Below are positions 1 through 7,989 of a stretch of DNA of 37,311 nt, one piece after another. Origin of the DNA: Psychrobacter phenylpyruvicus DSM 7000 = NBRC 102152 (GTDB taxonomy: Bacteria > Pseudomonadota > Gammaproteobacteria > Pseudomonadales > Moraxellaceae); the NCBI RefSeq assembly GCF_000685805.1, contig NZ_JMKP01000026.1, forward strand, positions 1 to 37,311, read 5' to 3'. The translations under genes and the position numbers were made by a program. Within the stretch, counting starts at the first letter, position 1, and every line of letters starts with the position of its first letter. The notes beneath the pieces were generated by a model, which made no database searches, was not told the origin of the DNA, and saw only the letters and a list, made by a program, of their open reading frames with translations.

Positions 1-290
1 CATCTGTTGGTACAACCGGTGATTCATACGATAATGCGTTAGCTGAAACGGTTAACGGACTTTATAAAACAGAGGTGATTGAATATTTAAAACCGCAGTG
101 GCGGGATGCGTATGATGTTGAATTAGCAACCCTTGAATGGGTCGATTGGTTTAATAAAACTCGCATTCATAGTACGATTGGTTATGTGTCGCCTTTTGAG
201 TTTGAGAGACGATACTATGATAGCCTTAATGAGTCAGACAAAGCTGCCTGACTCAAGCAATCCACTCTCCGATATAGTCGGGGCGGTTCA
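1..290 (+). mobile_element. IS3-family insertion sequence, right end (transposase C-terminus plus terminal repeat)
   Basis: The frame from base 3 to the TGA at 249-251 encodes the last 82 residues of an IS3-family DDE transposase. It shows the YDNALAET block, whose Glu is the third catalytic acid, then NGLYKTEVI, WVDWFNKTRIHSTIGYVSP and a basic tail. After the stop, about 39 bp reach a segment ending CGGGGCGGTTCA at 290. This is the reverse complement of the TGAACCGCCCC start typical of many IS3-group terminal repeats, so the element should end near 290. The left part lies outside the window. The element abuts, in frame by chance, a CdiA-like fragment, giving a chimeric reading frame across the junction. 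It probably cut the upstream part of the CDI locus or mediated a rearrangement there. Confidence 0.9.
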
Positions 291-1179
291 AAAAGCCACG
301 ATTGGACAAGGCGCTATAGTTACCAGTGATACGTCTACAGGACAAGACAGCTTAGCAGGTGTCAACCGAGATCCATTCAATACCGAAAACATTATTAAAG
401 ATCAACAAACCGCAGGACTTGGTGTCGATGCCAATATCGATGCAAGAGTGTTTACCAAAGCAGGACGAGCTGAAATTGCTGAAGAGCGAAAGGGGTTATT
501 AGATAAAATTGAGTCCATAGAAAACAATGTAGAAGGTTCAGTTACCTTAGGCTATGGAATTACTAAGGACGTCTATAAGAGCATTTTGATTCTTAAAAAG
601 ATTGAAGAGGTAAGAGCTACTTTAACGCCAGAAGAACAAGTAATTTTTGATAATGAGCTTAAGAAGCTACAGGCTAAAGATCCGCTTAAGTCTAATATCG
701 CTCCTGTAATAATTGGGGCTGAAGCAATTGCTGCTGGAGCGGCAGGTGCTGGTGGAGCAACTTGTGTTACTGTCAATTGTAGTGAAGCAGTTGTTAATGG
801 TGCTAAAAGTGCCTATAACGTATAAAAGGCCTTTAATACGCTAGGTATTGTAGTTGTAGGCTCGACTTTAGGAATATTTTCATCTGATAGTCCAAAAACC
901 GGTAATGATGATTTAGATGAGGTATTAGAGGATGCGGTTCCTACCGATGACGGTAAAAAAGGATATGATTATCCAGGAACACAGGAAGAGTTGATTGATA
1001 ATTTAGGTAATATTGAAGGATCTAGTCAAATCGAAAGACCTGATGGAAGCACTTCAACGACGTTACCTGATGGAAGGCGCGTCGATACATACCCTAGTAG
1101 ATTCTCAACCCAAAATCCAGGATGCCAAGTTATAAAATCTGGTAGAAGAAAGCCTACACACAAAGGACAAACACAATGA
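291..1179 (+). pseudogene. Orphan CdiA/FHA C-terminal fragment, module 1 (toxin tip, broken by in-frame TAA)
   Basis: From just after the IS end, one frame reads through a CdiA-type linker (KATIGQGAIVTSD, then LAGVNRDPFNTENI and LGVDANIDARVF) to a small hydrophobic Ala/Gly segment with two Cys near 760-780. A TAA at 823-825 interrupts it. The same frame then stays open to the TGA at 1177-1179. The final ~70 residues include SSQIERPDGSTSTTLPDGRR, DTYPSRFS and a Lys/Arg-rich end, and look like the compact C-terminal toxin of a polymorphic toxin. I cannot name its activity. There is no signal peptide, TPS domain or plausible start, so it is an orphan cdiA-CT module. The toxin end overlaps the next gene by ATGA, the usual toxin-immunity arrangement. 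The TAA makes it likely to be silent unless it recombines into a full cdiA. Confidence 0.75.
403..443 (+). repeat. Direct repeat copy A in CdiA linker
   Basis: This 41-bp segment encodes QQTAGLGVDANIDA. It recurs at 1841-1881 with three mismatches, in a reading frame that continues into a different CdiA stretch. The two copies bracket the module 1 toxin and immunity genes, so they are plausible recombination ends. Confidence 0.85.
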
Positions 1180-1835
1180 CATTTTATTTAAAAGACACCG
1201 ATAAAGAGTACTTCGGCAAATTTTGGGCATTACAAAGAAAGTTTTTAGAAGATGAAGGTGGAAGGTTGTTATCAATAGACGAAGCCAATACACATCCTTT
1301 TGATAACCTTATAGAAAAAGGATCTAAAGGGATTACTGGAGCTAGTGCAATGAAGCCCAGATTAACTCAGGATTACCATTATTTCTGCATTCCGTATGAG
1401 CTTGATGATGAGGTAGAAGGTGGTATAGAAACTGATGTGATTATCAAGGACCTGATTAATACTAATTTAGAAGCACCCATTTTTATAGCTTCCACAGATC
1501 CTAGGTTGGGATGCTTTGGCGAATGCAGTCATATAGATGAGGACTTAATTTGGAATTTCTCATCACCACATTTGAATACACCGTTCATAATTTTTGACAA
1601 TAAAAAAGAAGTATTTGCATTAATAGATTACGACCTACCTCTACAAATTATTGGATATAAAAACTCTATTTCGGATACAAATAATTATATTAAAAATAAG
1701 GTTGGACAAAGTGGCTGGAATAATGTATTTGAGAGATATTCACATTATACTAACATGCCTTACATTTTTAAGGAGTATTACGGTTTTTTATTGCCTAAAC
1801 TTATTAAGCAGCAATTAAACATCAGTGTTAATTGA
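1176..1835 (+). CDS. Candidate CDI immunity protein, module 1
   Basis: This intact 219-residue soluble protein starts at an ATG that overlaps the TGA of the module 1 toxin frame (ATGA), which implies translational coupling. It has no signal peptide or membrane segment. It is acidic in its middle (YELDDEVEGGIETDV) and rich in aromatic residues towards the end. I do not recognise a specific immunity family. The immunity call rests on position, size and cytosolic character directly behind a CdiA-CT-like toxin. Its frame is undamaged although the toxin frame carries a stop, consistent with selection to keep immunity. The fit of this protein to the module 1 toxin is inferred. Confidence 0.7.
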   Translation: MTFYLKDTDKEYFGKFWALQRKFLEDEGGRLLSIDEANTHPFDNLIEKGSKGITGASAMKPRLTQDYHYFCIPYELDDEVEGGIETDVIIKDLINTNLEAPIFIASTDPRLGCFGECSHIDEDLIWNFSSPHLNTPFIIFDNKKEVFALIDYDLPLQIIGYKNSISDTNNYIKNKVGQSGWNNVFERYSHYTNMPYIFKEYYGFLLPKLIKQQLNISVN

Positions 1836-1840
1836 TTTTT

Positions 1841-1881
1841 CAACATACCGCAAGACTTGGTGTCGATGCCAATTTCGATGC
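1841..1881 (+). repeat. Direct repeat copy B in CdiA linker
   Basis: This segment matches 403-443 at 38 of 41 positions. It lies immediately behind the module 1 immunity gene and marks the start of module 2. Confidence 0.85.
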
Positions 1882-3340
1882 CAATAATTACTTTAAACAA
1901 GGTGAAACCCGTGACATCGGTAGTCAAATCAAAGGTGCTGATAATATTATCATCACCTCAGGGGGTGATTTCACAGGTAAAGCCGTCTCTATTACCAGTG
2001 ATAATGGCATAGTAGGTCTACAAGCAGGTAATGACATCACCCTAAGTGAGGGACGTCATACCCAAAACCTAAGCACAGCCAATAAAACCACTGACAAAGG
2101 CTTTTTGAGCAAAACCACCACCCAAAGCCGATTTGACTCTCAAAGTGATACGGCCATTAGCAGTAACATCGAAGGCAATAAAGTCATCATGGATGCTGGT
2201 AATGACGTGAATCTAACTGCTACCAATGCCATCAGTGATAAGGGTACCTCTATAAAAGCTGGCAACAATGCCAATATTTTAGCGGCACAAAACACCTCAA
2301 GTAAAAGTAGTGAGAGTAGTACCAAGAAATCAGGTGTCTTTAGTTCAGGTGGGCTTGGCTTTACTATCGGTAAGCAAAAAACTGAAAATGACAATACTCA
2401 AACTGCACTGACCCACACCGCAAGCAATGTCGGTGCAATAGATGGCAACGTTAGCATAGAAGCTGGCAATCATATCCAGCAAACGGGCAGTAATGTGATT
2501 GCAGGGATAGGTGATCGTCAATCTGTTGACAGCAGTGATACACAGCGTGGCAACGTTGTCTATCAAGCCAAAGCGGTTGATATTGACAATGCGATGGATA
2601 AATACACCAACCAAAGCGAGCAGAAGTTTAAACAAAGCGGACTTACTGTATCAGTATCAAACTCACTAGTTGATAGCGCCCAAAACATAGACAGGCTCAT
2701 CGATGCTGCTGGTAACACCAGTAGCCCACGTATGAAAGGCTTAGCAGGTGTAAGTGCAGGACTTAAAGCGGAAGCGTTATATGGCGAAGGCAAACAAGCC
2801 GCTAAAGCCCTACAGACAGGCAACCTAAAAGAGGTGGGTAATACTCGTATCCAAGCTACTATAGGCTCTAGTAAATCGCAATCGAACTCACAAAGCTATC
2901 GTGAGCAAAGCCAAGGCTCAAGCATACAAGCGGCGAACAACCTTGCCATCATTGCTACAGGAGCAGGCAAAGACAGTAATATCAATATCAACGCCAGTGA
3001 TATAACTGTTGGCAACAATGCTTTATTCAAAACAGACAATGATTTAAACATAAAAGGCGTTGCTCAAAACGAGCAAACCCGTAGCAATAACAAAAGCTCA
3101 AGCTTTGGCATAGGTGCTTATGCTTCTACCAATCCTGGTAAAGAGGGTGCAAGCTACGGTATAACTGCCAATGCCAGTAAAGGTAAAGGACATGCTAATA
3201 GTGATGGTAAAACCTATGCGGGTAGCCATACTAATATTGGAGGCACCACTACCTTTGATATCGGTAATGATGTCAATATAACAGGGGGTGTGCTCACTAC
3301 CGATGAGCTTACTGGACAAGTTGCTGGCGACCTTAATATG

Positions 3341-3939
3341 GAGAGCCTGCAAGATACTTACGTCTATGACAGCAAACAAAAGAACGCAGGATTTAGTGCA
3401 GATATAGATTTATCAGGCAATGCTCAAGCAAACAGCTTATCTATTAATGGCGGTAAAACTAACATTGATGCCGATTATGCCGCAGTCACTGAACAAACGG
3501 CTATTTATACGCAGAAAGCTGACTTAAATGTCGGCGGTAAAGGTACCTTCAAAGGAGCAGCCTTTACCACAGCCAGTGCTGAGGATAACAAATCCGTCTT
3601 TGCTCAAGGCATAGATACTAGTAACATTGAAAACTACAGCAACTATGATGCTAAAGCAATAGCTGCTGGTATCACAATCGGTAAAGCCAAAGATACCAAT
3701 CCTGAAGCCAGTCTAAACGGTATTGGCTACGGCACAGATAGCGACAGTCAAACCAGAACAACCAAAGCTGGTGTAACAGGTATGGCAGGGCAGTCTGATG
3801 TGATTACGGCTACCAAAGACAGTTTAAATGATGCACTATCAAACAGTTTTGATGCAAATACCGTTAATGAGGAGCTTGGGGCACAGGTTGAGATAACGAG
3901 AGCTTTTGGGCAGGAAGCACCGAAGGCGGTTGGGGATTT
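3341..3939 (+). repeat. ~600-bp CdiA repeat, copy 1 (ESLQDT to QEAPKAV)
   Basis: The segment from MESLQDTYVYDSKQ to RAFGQEAPKAV recurs almost unchanged at 5623-6219, with an offset of 2282 falling to 2281 after a 1-bp deletion in copy 2. Beyond its right end the two sequences diverge into different pre-toxin and toxin regions, so it is shared scaffold upstream of exchangeable C-termini. Confidence 0.9.
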
Positions 3940-4451
3940 TGCAGTTAATAAGCAAGTTGAGCTTTTAAGGCAAGGTAAATTCGAAGAAGCTGAAAAATGG
4001 GCAGAGGATGGTGTTTACCGAGTTGCTTTACATACCTTGGTGGGAGCTTTAGCAACAGGAAGCATAGATGGTGCTGTAGCTAGCGGTACAACGGCTGTCT
4101 CCGTACCTGCTTTAGATAATTATTTAAAAGAGCAAGGATTAGATGACACTGCTAGAAAAGCTGTATTATTAGGGTTCTCAGCTAGTGTTGGTGCTAGCAT
4201 TGGTGGTGATACAGCCAGTACAGTAAGTAGCTTTAATCAAACGGATAATAACTATTTAAGTCATAAGCAAATGCAAGAATGGATTAAGGCTTTAGAGAAA
4301 ACAGGAAGTGATCCAAGACGTAGGGAACAAATTAATAGTTTTTATCTTAAGATGGGAAGGTACAACCCAATCAGGAGTTAAAGTTACAGGTTGGTTAAGA
4401 CCAAAAACAACAGTATATCCAATTAAAGATAAATAAAACCAAGGATTAAAT

Positions 4452-4820
4452 ATGCATATAATTTTTTACTATCGAAAAAATGAAGATTGGAATAGATTAA
4501 TACCTTCAGCGAAAGCTGTAGATAGAAGTAAGACATCAGAATTATTTTCTAGTTACTTGATTGAAATTGATTATGAGTTTTCTTGTCTAATATTAAAACA
4601 GTTGAATTCCAAACAATTAAATTCACTAAACTTTAGCTCAGAATCATGGGGAGTGAATTTAAAAAAAAATAATTTAGAGATCTATTCCCTTTTTGATGAA
4701 GATAACATTGAGTATAAAGTGAATATTAAATTAAGTGATTTTAAAAAAGGAGTTTTTGAATGGAATCGTTTTTTATTGTCTACACCTGATATAGATTATA
4801 GCATGAATTTTAAAGTATAA
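4452..4820 (+). CDS. Candidate CDI immunity protein, module 2
   Basis: This intact 122-residue soluble protein begins 15 bp after the shifted toxin tail of module 2, with an AAGGA ribosome site at about 4440-4444. It is acidic and rich in aromatics, Asn and Leu, with no signal peptide or membrane segment. I do not recognise its family. Position and size argue for an immunity protein matching the degraded module 2 toxin. Its coding sequence is markedly AT-rich, like the other immunity genes here. Confidence 0.6.
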   Translation: MHIIFYYRKNEDWNRLIPSAKAVDRSKTSELFSSYLIEIDYEFSCLILKQLNSKQLNSLNFSSESWGVNLKKNNLEIYSLFDEDNIEYKVNIKLSDFKKGVFEWNRFLLSTPDIDYSMNFKV

Positions 4821-4875
4821 ATTCCATTCTTGATACTTTAATAATAGGCGGATTCGCATCGAAAGTGCAATTACA

Positions 4876-5040
4876 TTAAGCGGCTAACAAATCAACAAAC
4901 TGACCAAAGAACAACTCATTTGGTGTTCTAAATCCTCGAGTTTTTCTTGGTCGGTTATTGAGTCTATCTTGAACCCTTCGTATCTGCTCATCCGTCACCT
5001 TGTTAAAATCAGTACTCTTAGGGAAGTATTGTCTGATAAG
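4876..5040 (-). mobile_element. IS30-family transposase remnant (C-terminal 54 residues)
   Basis: The minus strand encodes LIRQYFPKSTDFNKVTDEQI, then RVQDRLNNRPRKTRG and FRTPNELFFGQFV, ending in TAA at 4876-4878. This is the signature C-terminal end of IS30-family transposases (LNNRPRKT.G..TP.E). No other part of the transposase is present. The break at about 5040 runs straight into a partial copy of the lipoprotein-like gene. The bases between 4821 and 4875 probably include the inverted repeat of the element, but I cannot delimit it. It separates module 2 from the lipoprotein copies. Confidence 0.85.
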
Positions 5041-5042
5041 CC

Positions 5043-5126
5043 CCGGGGCTGGAGAAATACAGGAAGTTTAACTTGTGAAGTAGATTTTTACAAAGACGAT
5101 CCTGCCTGTGATGACTGAAAGAGAGA
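5043..5126 (+). pseudogene. Truncated copy of the small lipoprotein-like gene
   Basis: This stretch encodes GWRNTGSLTCEVDFYKDDPA and then CDD, a TGA at 5116-5118, and KREHGQ. It aligns with the end of the neighbouring gene (GWVNTAGPTCERDVYKDNPA, CDDWKKAHKQ). Both Cys are conserved, and the Trp codon of the intact copy is TGA here. The 5' part was removed at the junction with the IS30 remnant. It is a dead duplicate. Confidence 0.75.
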
Positions 5127-5164
5127 ACATGGGCAAGCCGTTCCCCAAAAAAAAGCGATAACCC

Positions 5165-5491
5165 ATGAAGAATATTTTTTTATTGATAAGCTTAAGCGTA
5201 TTAACCGCCTGTAGTATGAGAGGCTTTGAACCGCCAAGAAATACTAGTTATTGAACATTACCTGAACTTGAAAATATGGGATTTGAAGGCACTGAATATA
5301 TTGATAAGGAATTTAAAGAAATGCGAGAATGTGGTATAGATCCTTTTATGGGTGACACAGGCGGTAGCACAGTCAAGGCATTATGTATGGAGAAAAAAGG
5401 CTGGGTAAATACAGCAGGACCAACTTGTGAAAGAGATGTTTATAAAGATAACCCTGCTTGTGACGATTGGAAGAAAGCTCATAAACAATAA
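5165..5491 (+). pseudogene. Small Cys-rich lipoprotein, interrupted by in-frame TGA
   Basis: From ATG 5165 the frame encodes a lipoprotein signal with lipobox (MKNIFLLISLSVLTACSM, lipid Cys at residue 16), then FEPPRNTSY and a TGA at 5252-5254. The same frame continues to TAA at 5489-5491 as LPELENMGFEGTEYIDKEF, MRECGIDPF, ALCMEKKGWVN, TCERDVYK and ACDDWKKAHKQ. An aromatic residue, probably Trp (TGG), is expected at the stop because small outer-membrane lipoproteins of this type often have a Tyr-Trp pair there; this is from memory and uncertain. The full product would be 108 residues with four further Cys. A truncated copy lies directly upstream. An internal ATG at 5276 could express the mature part, but only without the export signal. 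Role unknown; such genes often sit inside CDI or polymorphic-toxin loci. Confidence 0.6.
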
Positions 5492-5523
5492 ACGTTATTT
5501 TTAATAAGATTTTTTTGTCTATC

Positions 5524-5556
5524 AAAGGTGTTACTAGATAAGTAGCACCTTTATTT
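5524..5556 (+). terminator. Rho-independent terminator after the lipoprotein gene
   Basis: The stem GGTGTTACT / AGTAGCACC (one G-U pair) with a 5-nt loop is followed by a T-rich run. It ends the transcript of the lipoprotein gene 33 bp after its stop. Confidence 0.7.
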
Positions 5557-5622
5557 TATGAGTTAAATTATTAACAGCAGAGCAAACATTTCTATTTTAT
5601 ATAAAGGAGGTTTCTTGATCTA

Positions 5623-6219
5623 GAGAGTTTACAAGACACTTAACTTATGACAGCAAACAAAAGAACGCAGGGTTTAGTGCAGATATAGACCTATCAGGCA
5701 ATGCCCAAGCAAACAGCTTATCTATTAATGGCGGTAAGACTAACATAAATGCAAATTATGCAGCAGTCACTGAACAAACGGCTATTTATACGCAGAAAGC
5801 AGACTTAAATGTTGGGGGTAAAGGTGTAATTAAAGGAGCTGCATACACCACAGCCAGTGCTGAGGATAACAAATCCGTCTTTGCTCAAGGCATAGAGACC
5901 TCAGATATCCAAAATCATAGCAACTATGATGCTAAAGCCATAGCTGCTGGTATTAGTATTGGTAAAGCCAAAGATACCAATCCTGAAGCCAGTCTAAACG
6001 GTATTGGCTACGGTAGTGATGGTGACAGTCAAACCAGAACAACCAAAGCTGCTGTAACAGGCATGGCAGGACAGTCTGATGTAACTACAGCTACCAAAGA
6101 AAGCTTAAATGAGCCACTTGAAAATAGCTTTGATGCGAGTATCGTTAATGAGGAGCTTGGGGCTCAGGTAGAGATTACAAGGGCTTTTGGGCAGGAAGCA
6201 CCGAAGGCAGTGGCAGAGT
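5623..6219 (+). repeat. ~600-bp CdiA repeat, copy 2
   Basis: This copy repeats 3341-3939. Near its start, TACGTCTAT of copy 1 corresponds to TAACTTAT here, a 1-bp loss that creates a stop in the ancestral frame. From 5649 on, the frame matches module 2 residue for residue with scattered substitutions. Confidence 0.9.
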
Positions 6220-7604
6220 TTTCACAAAACCGTATTGACGATATAAAAGCAGATCCTAATCTTAGCATTGATGAAAAATTAGCTGAAATTGAAAAATGGG
6301 ACGAAGGCGGTGCGTATCGAGTAGCCGCACATACAGCAATTGGTGCATTAGGAACAGGTAATTTAGAGGGCAGTTTAACGACAGGTAGTGTTGCTGCAGC
6401 TGCACCTAAGATTAGTGAGTACGAGAGCAAATTAGCTGATGCTCTTGTCAGTAGTGGCATGAGTCCTGAAGCGGCTAACGCAACTTCTAAAGGAGTAACG
6501 ATATTAACGTTAGCGGGTATAGCAGCTAATGCTGGTCTTGATACTTCAAGTACAGCGAGTGCTATTAATGTGGATAGTAATAATCGCTGGTTACATGACA
6601 GTGAAGTTCTTAATATTTTTAAACACAAAAAAGACATAGAAAATTTTGCGAAAGAAAACGGTATTACTTATAAACAAGCGTACAGAGCAATCTTAGCACA
6701 AGCTTATCGTAATACTGATGACGATTTTAGAAATGCACATAGTCCGAAACCAGGCACTAAAGAGAGTTCTCTTGCTCAAAAGGCTGAAAGCTTTTTGAGA
6801 AAGCATGTTTTAATAGCATCCACAGCATCTGAACGTAAAAATCATAATTTAAATCGAAACAGTACCAAATATAAGGGTCTTTTATCTGGAGTTGAAAGAA
6901 AAACACCTGCTTATTCCCAGACAAATAAAAATATTCAAGTACTTAAGGGTGTTGGGAAGATAACGGCAGAAGGTACAGTAAAAGGAGTTGGTAATATTCC
7001 TTCTGACACAGCAAATGGTGTGGCACAGATATTTGGTGGTAAATATGAGCGTTCATTTCCATATGATAGTCCTGAATCTGAAGAAGTAGGTACAGTTGCT
7101 CAAAATGTTACTGGTGTTTTGACAACAGCCACTGGTATTAAAGTAAAAGTTTTAAGAAGTAGTTCAGGGAATACTCTAGAGTTATTTACTGATAGTTCAG
7201 GTCCCCTTATACCTAAAGCTAGGGGTGTAGGACCTACAGATCCTAGTGCAATAGCCAAAAACGCTATGTCAATGCCTGAAATAAGATCTTCTAGCCAATC
7301 TAAAGTGGTAGCTAATAATCCATATATACCTAAAAAAGCAGGTGGTAATTTTACAATTATGGACTATCTGCCAGAGTCTGCTCGTGTGACTAAAAAGGGT
7401 GGAGAAATTGTTATCAATGGTACGGCTAGTAATAAATATTTACGTGGTATACCTAATGAAGCAGAACTTGATAAGATGGGATTAAAACTGAAATACAATG
7501 GTCCTCTTAAACCTGAGTTTAATAACTTTCAATTTAAAACTACAGACGGGAAACCACTCAAGCAGTCAACAATGAAAACAATTATCTTTGAGAAAGTGAA
7601 GTAA
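5649..7604 (+). CDS. Orphan CdiA C-terminal fragment, module 3 (pre-toxin and toxin; no secretion domain)
   Basis: The frame is open from about 5619 to TAA at 7602-7604; the first useful ATG is at 6063 (513 residues from there). It begins in the shared haemagglutinin segment (SKQKNAGFSADIDLSGNAQA), then a pre-toxin domain (AYRVAAHTAIGALGTGNLEG) ending with VDSNNRWLHDSE near residue 170 from the ATG, the counterpart of VENN. The C-terminal variable part has an Ala/Gln-rich helix (ITYKQAYRAILAQAYRN), a linker (ITAEGTVKGVGNIPSDTANG) and a compact last ~100 residues (NPYIPKKAGGNFTIMDYLP, KKGGEIVINGTASNKYL, FKTTDGKPLKQSTMKTIIF). The GGEIVING stretch resembles the edge of a Rossmann-like methyltransferase fold, but I would not call the activity. 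Without signal or TPS domain it is an orphan module, yet its toxin frame is intact. Confidence 0.7.
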   Translation, partial: DSKQKNAGFSADIDLSGNAQANSLSINGGKTNINANYAAVTEQTAIYTQKADLNVGGKGVIKGAAYTTASAEDNKSVFAQGIETSDIQNHSNYDAKAIAAGISIGKAKDTNPEASLNGIGYGSDGDSQTRTTKAAVTGMAGQSDVTTATKESLNEPLENSFDASIVNEELGAQVEITRAFGQEAPKAVAEFSQNRIDDIKADPNLSIDEKLAEIEKWDEGGAYRVAAHTAIGALGTGNLEGSLTTGSVAAAAPKISEYESKLADALVSSGMSPEAANATSKGVTILTLAGIAANAGLDTSSTASAINVDSNNRWLHDSEVLNIFKHKKDIENFAKENGITYKQAYRAILAQAYRNTDDDFRNAHSPKPGTKESSLAQKAESFLRKHVLIASTASERKNHNLNRNSTKYKGLLSGVERKTPAYSQTNKNIQVLKGVGKITAEGTVKGVGNIPSDTANGVAQIFGGKYERSFPYDSPESEEVGTVAQNVTGVLTTATGIKVKVLRSSSGNTLELFTDSSGPLIPKARGVGPTDPSAIAKNAMSMPEIRSSSQSKVVANNPYIPKKAGGNFTIMDYLPESARVTKKGGEIVINGTASNKYLRGIPNEAELDKMGLKLKYNGPLKPEFNNFQFKTTDGKPLKQSTMKTIIFEKVK

Positions 7605-7605
7605 T

Positions 7606-7986
7606 ATGACAAAGTATGTAATACCAAAAAAGTTCCATCAAAACTTATATATATTTGAAGGTGGTTTGCAACACTATCATATTTATAATAAAAGCTTAAC
7701 AATAATAACGAATCTTGTAGACTACTACGAGCCTTCGATAGATATAAGGCTACCAGATTACATGGATACAGTTAAAATTTTTTTTAAAAACTTTAGGTAT
7801 TTAAAGTTAAATACAAGCTATGTGATCGAATCAGATCACTATAATAATATTATAGAGTTAGGTGAGTATAGAGATGGTAATGAATTACTTGACTATGGAG
7901 GAGTTCTCTATTGGCTTGGTAGTCTTGATGTTCCAACCAGTTGGATCCTTGAAGTTGTTTGTGAAGATATTGAATTAGAGTTTTAG
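7606..7986 (+). CDS. Candidate CDI immunity protein, module 3 (first)
   Basis: This 126-residue soluble protein starts one base after the stop of the module 3 toxin, so the two are almost certainly co-translated. It is aromatic- and acid-rich (LVDYYEPSIDIRLPDYMD, then YWLGSLDVPTSWILEVVCED) and has no export signal. No family recognised. Immediate adjacency makes it the most likely cognate immunity protein of the module 3 toxin. Confidence 0.7.
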   Translation: MTKYVIPKKFHQNLYIFEGGLQHYHIYNKSLTIITNLVDYYEPSIDIRLPDYMDTVKIFFKNFRYLKLNTSYVIESDHYNNIIELGEYRDGNELLDYGGVLYWLGSLDVPTSWILEVVCEDIELEF

Positions 7987-7989
7987 CAA

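Larger units (their letters stand above)
1836..4436 (+). pseudogene. Orphan CdiA/filamentous haemagglutinin fragment, module 2 (frameshifted toxin tail)
   Basis: The open frame runs about 848 codons to a TAA at 4379-4381. Its only possible initiator is a TTG overlapping the previous stop, so I treat it as a headless fragment. It starts with the linker repeat also seen at 403 and continues as filamentous-haemagglutinin repeats (GGDFTGKAVSITSDNG, IEAGNHIQQTGSNV, FDIGNDVNITGG). It then reaches the conserved MESLQDTYVYDSKQKNAGF and a pre-toxin domain (YRVALHTLVGALATGSIDGA) ending at TDNNYLSH, the place of the VENN-type motif. Near 4340 the reading shifts: the +1 frame encodes LRWEGTTQSGVKVTGWLRPK and more, ending with TAA at 4434-4436. 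The toxin proper after TDNN is only about 60 residues, so it also seems internally deleted. Confidence 0.8.

Noticed and set aside
133..825. A 230-codon frame starting in the IS3 end
   Set aside because: Its first ~53 codons are antiphase to the transposase and it crosses the IS end at 290; it is a chimera of IS sequence and the CdiA fragment, not a gene from this start.
5252..5254. TGA read as an amino acid (recoding)
   Set aside because: TGA is used as a normal stop by several genes here, and there is no tRNA or SECIS-type signal; simple decay is more likely.
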